Assembly (NCBI GenBank): GCA_965262505.1
Contig: CBDHFM010000030.1
Location: forward strand, 5,208,001-5,272,000
Direction of reading: 5' to 3'
Length of the DNA stretch: 64,000 nt
Source: JACPPO01 sp965262505
GTDB taxonomy: Bacteria > Acidobacteriota > Vicinamibacteria > Vicinamibacterales > UBA2999
The notes below the pieces were generated by a model. The model was not told the origin of the DNA. It did no database searches and saw only the letters and a program-made list of their open reading frames with translations. A program made the position numbers and the translations under genes. Positions 46,301 through 52,624 of this stretch are shown piece by piece (position 1 is the stretch's first letter; each line of letters starts with the position of its first letter).

Positions 46301-46651
46301 CCGGTAACTGTAGCTCCAAGGAGGCATCAATTGGTCGAGTTCGGGCCCGAGGGCGTTGGCGACTGCTATCCAAGCAACTTGATCATCGATCGCTACATGA
46401 AAATACTGACGAGTGGTTGACGTCTCATCTACGAGTGCCTTAGGACGCGGCAATGGCCGCAGTTTACTCAGACGATAGTGGCCATTCTCAAAGTAGGTCT
46501 GTATTCTTTTTAAGCGGCGTTCTAGATCAAGTTCGAACTCGGCTATTTCTCCGTGGTCGACGTATCCATCGGTCGCGCGATAGAGAGACTTGGCCTTTCG
46601 CCACGCATAGTTCAGATTCTCAGGCAGTAACAGCCGGTCGTAAGCATTCAT
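43379..46651 (-). CDS. Reverse transcriptase of the UG/Abi (DRT) type
   Basis: 1090 aa. The RT core is N-terminal: YFHVAIDDQVAWIAVANAL and SYSYRIYR (about 83-120), motif A SIDLKHFYPSI with Asp220, motif B HGIPTGLFVSGFLANVAML (285-303), and motif C RYVDDHTIIG with YVDD at 324-327. No intron-type maturase or HNH domain follows. Instead there are about 700 mostly helical residues, as in the alpha-repeat extensions of UG/Abi defence RTs. ATG 46651 overlaps the primase stop (ATGA), and the 3' end overlaps the nitrilase gene. It probably makes DNA, templated or untemplated, upon infection. It is longer than most class members. Confidence 0.88.
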   Translation of the reverse strand: MNAYDRLLLPENLNYAWRKAKSLYRATDGYVDHGEIAEFELDLERRLKRIQTYFENGHYRLSKLRPLPRPKALVDETSTTRQYFHVAIDDQVAWIAVANALGPELDQLMPPWSYSYRIYRPAWYEDEDNKSRLEIGPYRHESGHLYRRFQHSWPLFRRHVALTAKVMVRRKPLAEDDLDEADQLAIASAHRDKLPYLRPDFWTRPANTSIDRDLYYASIDLKHFYPSIRPAAVIRGLGMTTYAGEATDRMGTVLADMLRFRLDKADMTSATLEDVEPNYDGEHVHGIPTGLFVSGFLANVAMLPVDRDVDRRINELRSIAHFRYVDDHTIIGYNFDELCDWITYYKQLLVQHDTGVEVNNDKYDPSSLSTWMNDREEMAVSHTSHAMGETEQRKAHKETAIRDTKIDGANPTRLLTKTLGQVSAIAATTPDILDDEDLEERLRLLEWLLLADIPEREIRPDTRAAFAAGQIATLAPLLIRETDDLVDEARALASLKSCMLRAVQTTVPDGDTHASDQRLQKTSEHVNRLLLVQSREQRRRLEHCFDLLLQAFREYPAKARLFYRLHQYCRLTGHKALSSIAQWIKETRQQGHDVWADYYAGLSLQLLAVGVLGATRTLNMINVLRSDREAAFGYLNDVGSLDTAGFLIPRRREAWFHRVARRDLGVALVSVSNSVRQDVGDIRLADQLNKVATKCIRVRFATDEQEWVSETGRLPGVWAHRIENDLSIDEQPSSVWKLFASCFTYSKAVDLLAARRYPELLPDGAWHYLLESARALNETDSGWLREVMYDHPGRITDARVSKRKAFTRAARSCDPPDNGWMTLFEWTECVSSQCSPFDPRRSEWTALEIVRQIVFPIVNTLWVTEARLDCLHPNNILLAGSWKTRFSVDTTRAGVSWEEWIAYVRRATGKVDDIKLRDPATSVKDYRYFSTTHTGRTLDGWERQLLSVGRLLLGLLRLNHGSPRLWNIRRNEEVVALPRAQLFRSLAISTPTLMLVEGCLSGRSAETRAIRRIADLFGWKDGMNSNDVTFDPPILLGTDELLKAIESAQQVLENNQLAVAMNQPRQLIPFRLEDFATGPVDGESDGVDDQ

Positions 46652-47697
46652 CGCTGTTTGTTCAATTCCACGAGATACTCATTGAGGTCATCCGCCGTGG
46701 GTGAGGGACGATTCTTTCGCGTTGATACGATGCCGAGCCGGCGCATCTTACGTTTCAACTCCGCAGACGTGGTGTCTCCTGGTCGATCCCAATCCAATAA
46801 AATGTTGACCTGCCTTCCACGGAGTCTGATGAATTGTTCTGTCGACAAACTAAATCCTGTTCCCATGAGGCCGATTGCTCTACGGCCCAGTTCAATAGCA
46901 GACAATGTGTCTATAACTCCCTCGCAGATATCAATAGTGCTCGCCTTAGAATCGATCAATGCGTCCACATTGTAGATGCGAGGTCTACGGCGATGGAGAT
47001 TACGCCATTTGCTATTGGAAGCGGAGCTCTGTATCACTCTGGCCTGCAAGTACGCAACTCTGCCATGTTCAAAAAATGGAAACAAAAGGCTTTCAGCGGG
47101 AAAGAGGAAACGTGCATCACTGAGGGATGAGTGTGTGGTTAGTAAACCTGCGTCGTTGAGACGCGCAAAACCGTAGATGTTAAGCAATGTCTGGAGGATC
47201 GCATATGGGTCTGTCACTTGACCGATGCTGAACTTGGCTATGGTCGTGGTCGAAATACACCTCTCCATCAGATAGTGGCGACCACGTGGCTGCAGCACAG
47301 CTAGGTGAAGCAGTTGTTCGTATACGTCATGATCTGGCGGAGTCTCAGAACGATATTCTGTTTTGTATGGTGTTACTGATTTCCTTGGAGTGTTGGTTCG
47401 CGGTGTGAGCGAAGCAGAAGAGCTGATGCCTGCTTGACTGGTAAGCCAACGCTTGGCTTCAAGGAAACTCAGTGCTTTGTAGGCTGTGACGAAATCAATC
47501 GAGCCGCCATCGCGGCCGCATCCATAGCATTTCCAACGAGTGCCAGACGTCTTCACCTCAAAGGAGGGCCTATTGTCATCATGATCATCAAAGGGACAGC
47601 GCACCGTTCCGCGCAGAGGGAGGTGTAGTCCTAACCATCTAGCAACGGTCTGAATCGGTATGTTATTCAGAGTGTTGGTAGCTTCTTTGAAATCCAT
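46648..47697 (-). CDS. DnaG-like primase (CHC2 zinc finger plus TOPRIM) of RT operon
   Basis: 349 aa. The CHC2 zinc finger is at residues 34-60: CPFDDHDDNRPSF...WKCYGCGRDGGSIDFV (Cys34, His39, Cys57, Cys60). A central region (about 115-245) has SIGQVTDPYAI and LFPAESLLFPFFEHGRVAYLQAR. The TOPRIM domain holds IDICEGVIDTLSA (Glu256) and NILLDWDRPGD (Asp299, Asp301). These are the DnaG-type nucleotidyl-transfer residues. It is half the length of DnaG and lacks the helicase-binding C-terminus. As first gene of an RT operon it could supply RNA primers for the RT, which is inference. Confidence 0.85.
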   Translation of the reverse strand: MDFKEATNTLNNIPIQTVARWLGLHLPLRGTVRCPFDDHDDNRPSFEVKTSGTRWKCYGCGRDGGSIDFVTAYKALSFLEAKRWLTSQAGISSSASLTPRTNTPRKSVTPYKTEYRSETPPDHDVYEQLLHLAVLQPRGRHYLMERCISTTTIAKFSIGQVTDPYAILQTLLNIYGFARLNDAGLLTTHSSLSDARFLFPAESLLFPFFEHGRVAYLQARVIQSSASNSKWRNLHRRRPRIYNVDALIDSKASTIDICEGVIDTLSAIELGRRAIGLMGTGFSLSTEQFIRLRGRQVNILLDWDRPGDTTSAELKRKMRRLGIVSTRKNRPSPTADDLNEYLVELNKQR

Positions 47698-47941
47698 AGT
47701 GCCGTACCGGCGTGGTCGGAGTCTTAGCTAGTGGCTTTGGATTGCCCAAATCTTCGCTCGGCGTGAACACCGAGAGCGTCAAACCATCGACGGTGGCACA
47801 CGATCATTGCAACCTTTGTACGTGCTGTCCCCATCTCTCCAGAGCGGGCCTTGCAGATCCTCCATCCCCAATAAATCGTCCCACCGCGCATTTCCGGTCC
47901 GTATCGTTATTTCCCTGCCAGCTAACCGCCGCACGTCGGAG
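47698..47941. other. Upstream region of the primase-RT-nitrilase operon
   Basis: 244 bp between the operon start and the vapC remnant. No gene, no clear Shine-Dalgarno before ATG 47697, and no obvious promoter boxes. This is where several DRT systems keep an RNA template, so it is the place to look for transcription. Confidence 0.4.
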
Positions 47942-48133
47942 TCAGTTGTGTTCGAAGGGATTCAGGAGATCGACCCCGAGTTGGTCAAAATCGCGCACGT
48001 TGCGGGTCACAACAGTCAGCCGATGCACCAAGGCCGTCGCGGCGATCATAGCATCCTCCAGCAGGGTGTCTGAACGGCGATGCTTGAGCCGCGCCCATGC
48101 CCGGAATGTGTCTGCATTCATTGGGAGCGACGT
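47942..48133 (-). pseudogene. vapC: VapC-type PIN toxin, C-terminal fragment
   Basis: About 63 residues: FRAWARLKHRRSDTLLEDAMIAATALVHRLTVVTRNVRDFDQLGVDLLNPF. The DAMIAATA and TRNVRDF segments carry the later PIN-domain acidic residues. The N-terminal half with the first catalytic Asp is missing: an IS3 element starts at 48134, and the sequence on its far side does not continue the PIN domain. No antitoxin is present. Confidence 0.75.
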
Positions 48134-48194
48134 CCCCCCCGAATTGAGTAGCACCCGGGTTTAGAGTCCGAGCTCACGAGAAGGGAGATCGGAC

Positions 48195-48458
48195 GTGAAG
48201 CAACGATTCAGCGAGGCGCAGATCATCGGGTTCCTGCGGGAGTCCGAAGCGGGCCTGCCGGTGAAGGACCTGTGCCGCCGGCACGGGTTCTCGGAGGCCA
48301 GTTACTACCTCTGGCGGAATAAGTTCGGCGGGATGACCGTCTCGGACGCGAAACGCCTGAAGGAGCTGATTGCCGAGAATACGCGGCTGAAGAAGCTGCT
48401 GGCCGAGTCCGTGCTGGACAACGAGGTGACGCGCGATGCGTTGCGAAAAAAGTGGTGA
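48195..48458 (+). CDS. IS3-family transposase OrfA
   Basis: 87 aa: KQRFSEAQIIGFLRESEAG HTH region with DLCRRHGFSEASYYLWRNKF, then a leucine-zipper helix (LKELIAENTRLKKLLAESVLDNE). It ends at TGA 48458, seven bases into orfB. A slippery A6G run at 48446-48452 lies in the overlap. Confidence 0.9.
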   Translation: MKQRFSEAQIIGFLRESEAGLPVKDLCRRHGFSEASYYLWRNKFGGMTVSDAKRLKELIAENTRLKKLLAESVLDNEVTRDALRKKW

Positions 48459-49300
48459 CCGCCCCAGCCCGACGGGTGCTGGTGCGGGATATGACCGCGC
48501 AGGGGGTGAGCGAGCGGCGCGCGCTCGCGCTGGTGCACATGAGTGCCTCGTCGCTGCGATACACCCCGGCGCCGGATACTAACGCGGCGTTGCGAGCCCG
48601 CATCGTGACCTTAGCGCACCGGCACCGTCGCTACGGTGCCGGGATGATCTACCTCAAGCTGCGGCAGGCGGGAACACGGGTCAACCACAAGCGGGTGGAG
48701 CGCCTGTATACCGAGGCTAGGCTGCAGGTACGTCGGCGGCGACGCAAGAAGATCCCGGTGGCGGACCGCCAGCCCCTGGTACGCCCCCAGGCGCCGAACG
48801 AGGTCTGGTCTGCCGACTTCGTCTTCGACCGCACGGCCGAGGGACGGGTGGTGAAGTGCCTGACCGTCGTCGATGACGCGACCACCGAAGCGGTGGCCAT
48901 CGTGCCGGCCCGCGCGTTCGGTGGGCTGCCGGTCACCCGCGTGCTCGATCAACTCGCGCTCAAGCGCGGCCTGCCGCGTATCTTGCGCACCGACAACGGG
49001 AAGGAGTTCTGCGGGCGCGCCATGCTGACATGGGCCCATACGCACGGCGTCACGTTGCGCCTGATCGAGCCGGGCAAGCCGAATCAGAACGCCTATATCG
49101 AATCGTTCAACGGCCGGTTCCGCGACGAGTGCCTCAACGAGCACTGGTTCACGAGTCTGGTCCATACCCAGGTCCTCGTCGAGGCCTGGCGACGCGAGTA
49201 CAACGAGGAGCGGCCGAAGAAGGGACTGGGCGGGCTCACGCCCGCCCAGTACGCCAAGCGGCTGGTCGCGGAACGCAGTACAGTCACCGCCGGACTCTAA
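48452..49300 (+). CDS. IS3-family transposase OrfB
   Basis: 282 aa in the -1 frame relative to orfA. Integrase core: EVWSADFVFDRT, LTVVDDATTEAVAI, RTDNGKEFCG, and the Glu in PNQNAYIESFNGRFRDECL, ending in LGGLTPAQYAKRL. It is produced as an OrfAB fusion by -1 slippage at the A6G site, the usual IS3 strategy. It appears intact. Confidence 0.9.
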   Translation: MVTAPARRVLVRDMTAQGVSERRALALVHMSASSLRYTPAPDTNAALRARIVTLAHRHRRYGAGMIYLKLRQAGTRVNHKRVERLYTEARLQVRRRRRKKIPVADRQPLVRPQAPNEVWSADFVFDRTAEGRVVKCLTVVDDATTEAVAIVPARAFGGLPVTRVLDQLALKRGLPRILRTDNGKEFCGRAMLTWAHTHGVTLRLIEPGKPNQNAYIESFNGRFRDECLNEHWFTSLVHTQVLVEAWRREYNEERPKKGLGGLTPAQYAKRLVAERSTVTAGL

Positions 49301-49416
49301 ACCGAAGTGCTACTGAAGACGGGGGGACGTCGGAATGTCAACAGCGCACGGGACATCCCCTTCCGGCAGTGCAAAAGAAACGTTACGTCATCTCTGACAA
49401 TCGTCAGTCGTCACAC

Positions 49417-50406
49417 CTACATTTCGAGGTCAAACCGGTCTCCAAGTACGCGAGAGTTCGGAAACAGATCCAACAACTCGTCGGTAAGCAAAGGCACATA
49501 CTTGTGAAGGGCTGCTGTTAGAACGTTCCGCTTTGTCAGAGATCCGAGAGAAAACTGTAGCAAAGAAATGCTTCTTGGAAAACTCACGTCGCCCGATTCC
49601 GTAATCTCAGCATCGATTGCGTCCAGTGCACTGTTAACAAGCTCTCTAGGGTCCTTTGGGCGGGGTTTCACACCGGACAAGATGACGCTATACAAGTTCT
49701 CGCAGAATCGGCTCCAACTCTCAGGAACAATCTCTTGCGGCACACGGCCCGCCTTAACGTGCGCCTGAAAACGAACTTGTATTGCCTGATGCGCCTGAAT
49801 GCTCGGCCACTTTTGCTCGGCGATATACTCAGCTGTCCGTTCAAAGCCAGACACCACTTGGTCTAGTTGCTCTATCGCTGACCGAAGCTGTGCAGCTAAT
49901 CGCAGGTGTCGCCAATTCACTTGCCCTGCCTTGTAGGTCAAGGCGTGCGTCGTTACCGACCAAGCATGCTCGAACGCCGTCCGAACTTGAACCTCAAATT
50001 TCATTGTTGCAAGAACAGGATTCCGCTCGATCTCGCTCGGACCCAAGCAACCAATGAATCTTGTCGTGTCGAATCGGAACACTGCTGGGTCCTTCAGTGT
50101 GGAGCCTCGGCGCTCGAGCCGGTCCTCCGTGAACGCCTGTCTTAAGAATTCCAAGACTTCAGGTTCATCGGTCAGCGTCGGAATTACGATGGTGCAAGCG
50201 AATAGGTCGTCTAAGTCACTCCACTTGGCGTAGCGTCCTGTTTCAATCTTCTCGGCCAGCGACTCCGAACTCTTCGCCCGACCAGCGTACGCATATCCCT
50301 TGCGGTCACAGTAGCCGCCAACCACATCTCTAACGTGCTGCCCCAACTTCTCCAAATACGGGCGCACGTACTTGTGCTTCTGCAAAACACTCGCGGGGAC
50401 TATCAC
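49417..50406 (-). CDS. RelA/SpoT-domain protein, partner of DUF262 gene
   Basis: 329 aa from GTG 50406, 10 bp after the DUF262 gene. Residues 52-76 (EKIETGRYAKWSDLDDLFACTIVIP) and 136-158 (MKFEVQVRTAFEHAWSVTTHALT) match the two conserved blocks of the RelA/SpoT nucleotidyltransferase fold, with the EVQVRT strand that positions the acceptor nucleotide. There is no HD hydrolase domain and no TGS/ACT regulatory region. Relatives include small alarmone synthetases and toxSAS/CapRel-type toxins that modify tRNA. The C-terminal 170 residues are not recognised. A toxin or effector role is likely given the context. Confidence 0.72.
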   Translation of the reverse strand: MIVPASVLQKHKYVRPYLEKLGQHVRDVVGGYCDRKGYAYAGRAKSSESLAEKIETGRYAKWSDLDDLFACTIVIPTLTDEPEVLEFLRQAFTEDRLERRGSTLKDPAVFRFDTTRFIGCLGPSEIERNPVLATMKFEVQVRTAFEHAWSVTTHALTYKAGQVNWRHLRLAAQLRSAIEQLDQVVSGFERTAEYIAEQKWPSIQAHQAIQVRFQAHVKAGRVPQEIVPESWSRFCENLYSVILSGVKPRPKDPRELVNSALDAIDAEITESGDVSFPRSISLLQFSLGSLTKRNVLTAALHKYVPLLTDELLDLFPNSRVLGDRFDLEM

Positions 50407-50416
50407 AGATCTACGC

Positions 50417-51460
50417 TCAGGAAGCCGGAACCGCCAGGAGGTCAGAAACTATTCTTATTCGAGTCTCTCGAGGCCCACGATCGTTTGATGCCGAACGCGC
50501 TGCCTCGTAGTACTCCTGAAGCGTCGGATCCGCTCCTCGACCAGTTTCATCCTCGACATCTTGAACGAACTGCAGGAGTCGCTTAGCAGCTTGCGCACTG
50601 TCTACAAGGCGATTGGCTCGTTGATTATCCGCGATCGATCCGAATAGTGAGTAGAAGTCTGCCTGATTTCTGAGACGACTATTCTCCAATGCACCTGCAT
50701 TTGTGGGTTGCGCGAGAATCTCAGTGATTGTTCCAATCGCTCGTCTGAATTCAGTCTCGATGTGCTGCCGATCTTCCCAGTCGGCATCTCGGTTCGTAAA
50801 CGCCTGATCCAAGGCATCTTGCGAGTAGCCCTTAGGGCCCTCTTCAAGTAGTAGGAGCAACAGTCCAATGAATTCAATATCTTTCATCTGTTGTCGAGAT
50901 TGCTGGGCGAACCGTGGAAAAGTCCTCGGAAGCGTCTCAGCTACCCAGTCAGCAAGATTCTCGGCCGTCTTGATAAACAAACCGTCGAGTTTCGCGTGAC
51001 GAAGCTCCTGTGCGGTAAGCTTCGCTACGTTACGGTTGATACGATCAAAGATCCCGTTGATGAGTTCTTGGTCGCTCGAGGACACATACTCCACGAGAAA
51101 CGGATAACCCCAGAAGTCCTTCTTTGTGTCAGGCGATAGTGCCGAAAAATACGTGCCTGCTTGCTGTCTACTCTGGCTTTTGTCGGAAACCGGGAATGCG
51201 TCAGTGACGAACTCGAGGAGCGTCGTCAGTCGCTGTTTACCATCAACGACGTGATAAACGGAACGGCCTTCTGGACTGATCTCCTCGAACAGGAAAATCG
51301 CTGGGGCAGGCAGGGCTAACAAAACCGTATCAACGAAATAATCCTTAAATGACTGATTCCAAACGCTCCTTCGCTGATACGGAGGATCGAGGTCGAGTAG
51401 GTCTCGTCGAGAGAGGTCAAAGAACCAGCTGACGGTTTGAAAATTCTGACGCCGATGCAT
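50417..51460 (-). CDS. DUF262 domain protein (GmrS/DndB-like ParB-type nuclease family)
   Basis: 347 aa. The start DLDPPYQRRSVWN and the DGKQRLTTLLEFV motif (73-85) are the DUF262 signature; QELRHAKLDG and NADF/RNQADFYSLFG-type helical parts follow. DUF262 domains occur at the N-terminus of GmrSD type IV restriction enzymes and in several defence systems, where they hydrolyse NTP or nick DNA. The DUF1524 HNH half of GmrSD is absent. Composition is AT-rich like its RelA/SpoT-domain partner. Confidence 0.82.
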   Translation of the reverse strand: MHRRQNFQTVSWFFDLSRRDLLDLDPPYQRRSVWNQSFKDYFVDTVLLALPAPAIFLFEEISPEGRSVYHVVDGKQRLTTLLEFVTDAFPVSDKSQSRQQAGTYFSALSPDTKKDFWGYPFLVEYVSSSDQELINGIFDRINRNVAKLTAQELRHAKLDGLFIKTAENLADWVAETLPRTFPRFAQQSRQQMKDIEFIGLLLLLLEEGPKGYSQDALDQAFTNRDADWEDRQHIETEFRRAIGTITEILAQPTNAGALENSRLRNQADFYSLFGSIADNQRANRLVDSAQAAKRLLQFVQDVEDETGRGADPTLQEYYEAARSASNDRGPRETRIRIVSDLLAVPAS

Positions 51461-51542
51461 ACGCTCCCCATCTTGATAATGTGCTCGTTGGCGCAGACAG
51501 TGAAGGACGACTCAAGCGGGCCCTTCCAGCCACGCTCGGCTT

Positions 51543-51736
51543 CTAAGTGACGGACGCATTATATCTCCCGCAATGAACAGTCGGTATTGATGATCGTGAC
51601 GGCGAGGCGGCGATCATTGCGCGCCTGAAGGGATGCTCGGCACACCAGTCCGCGAAGGGCTGGGCCGTGAACTCCGGGCCATCGAGCGTAGGCGACAGCG
51701 GGAAGGCGGGCGCGGAGCCCCAGCCCGACGCCGAGC
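51543..51736 (-). pseudogene. IS3 transposase scrap
   Basis: A short minus-strand stretch with DGPEFTAQPFADWCAEH, resembling the DNGPEF region of IS3-type OrfB proteins. Too short and degraded for more. Confidence 0.45.
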
Positions 51737-51908
51737 GGCGTTGTTGCATGAATACCCGTTGCGGGTGGGGCGGCGTGGCCCGCACTTCTCGGGACCCCGT
51801 ATGGTGCAACAAATCGACCGTGATTAGTTTAGCGAATCGCCGAGGCCGGGTCGGTTGCTGGACCCTGGAGCGCCAGTGCGGGCTAGTTCCGATTCATGCA
51901 ACAACGCC
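51737..51908 (+). mobile_element. MITE-like deletion derivative of the IS5-type element
   Basis: 172 bp with GGCGTTGTTGCATGAA on the left and TTCATGCAACAACGCC on the right, which are exact inverses. The first 60 bp match the IS leader; the interior does not match the transposase gene. Confidence 0.78.
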
Positions 51909-51984
51909 CCGCTTGAACATGGAGTTCCTGAAAGAACAGAAGAAAGAACTGCGGACCGCCGCCTAACCGATCATAGCCTCAGCC

Positions 51985-52350
51985 ATGAATCTGCAATTGC
52001 ACAACTTGACGTACACAACCGTGCGGTACTACACGCCCAATGTGTACACGGCCGTGATTGCCTGGTACTACGTCGCACCGGGCATGGCCGTGTTTCTCGC
52101 CGGCCAGCTCCTCATCAGTACCGGCCGGATCTGGTTCGCCCGGCTGGGCGTCGGGATGGGGCGCCGCGCCCGCCTGCCGCGCTGGCCACTTTCGCCTACC
52201 TCCGACGGCCCGGCCATCGTCATCGGCGAGGTCCACCACCCGGTCAAGCCGGTGGAGAGTCCAACCCCGGACTGGCCGTGGTCGAGCCGCCGTCGGTCGG
52301 GTCGGGCAGGCATCCCCACCGAGGACCGATCGATCGACAGCCAAGAAGAG
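51985..52350 (+). pseudogene. Possible N-terminal fragment of a type IV coupling (VirD4/TraD-like) protein
   Basis: An open frame starting MNLQLHNLTYTTVRYY has a membrane helix (TAVIAWYYVAPGMAVFLAGQLL) and then DGPAIVIGEVHHPVKPV, which resembles the stretch before Walker A in some VirD4-type DNA transfer ATPases. No Walker A follows; the frame meets a half-tRNA at about 52356. The identification is tentative. Confidence 0.35.
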
Positions 52351-52355
52351 ACTGA

Positions 52356-52394
52356 TCCGGAGGCCGACGTTCTATCCAGCTGAGCTACGGACGC
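52356..52394 (-). pseudogene. 5' half of a tRNA-Arg (CCG anticodon loop)
   Basis: Reading the minus strand from 52394: GCGTCCG acceptor strand, TAGCTCAGCTGGATAGA D-arm, then CTCCGGA anticodon loop (52356-52362). After that pairing fails, and there is no T-arm. It is a tRNA fragment, probably a relic of an integration junction. Confidence 0.72.
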
Positions 52395-52624
52395 ATTTTT
52401 TAGAATCCGTGGCTCACGGGGCGGCCCAAGAGCGAACTGTTTGGCGACGCCTTGGGGAGGCAGTTCAGCGTAGATTGCCGCCTATCTATCCCCATCGCAC
52501 ACGAAGTGGGTCGATGGGAAGGGTGAAGCTATGAGGCGGATTCAGCTGTGGTCGGAGGGCGACTGCTGTGGCCGACGGCGGAAGGGCGTTTGGAGTATAA
52601 AGATGCCGAACCGGGTCAGCCAAA

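Larger units (their letters stand above)
48134..49326 (+). mobile_element. IS3-family element (IS407-like group), complete
   Basis: 1193 bp with inverted ends (CCCCCC, then an AGTAGCAC block and GTTTAGAGTCC on both sides) and a 4-bp target duplication ACGT at 48130-48133 and 49327-49330. It lies within the vapC remnant. Confidence 0.88.

Noticed and set aside
43379..46651. Group II intron maturase or retron RT
   Set aside because: No intron RNA domains, no HNH or maturase domain and no msr/msd-like inverted repeat seen; the 700-residue helical extension and the nitrilase neighbour fit UG/Abi RTs better.
46648..47697. Housekeeping dnaG
   Set aside because: Half the normal length, no DnaB-binding C-terminus, overlaps the RT gene, and not next to rpsU or rpoD.
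50417..51460. Complete GmrSD type IV enzyme
   Set aside because: Only the DUF262 half is present; no DUF1524 HNH segment follows.
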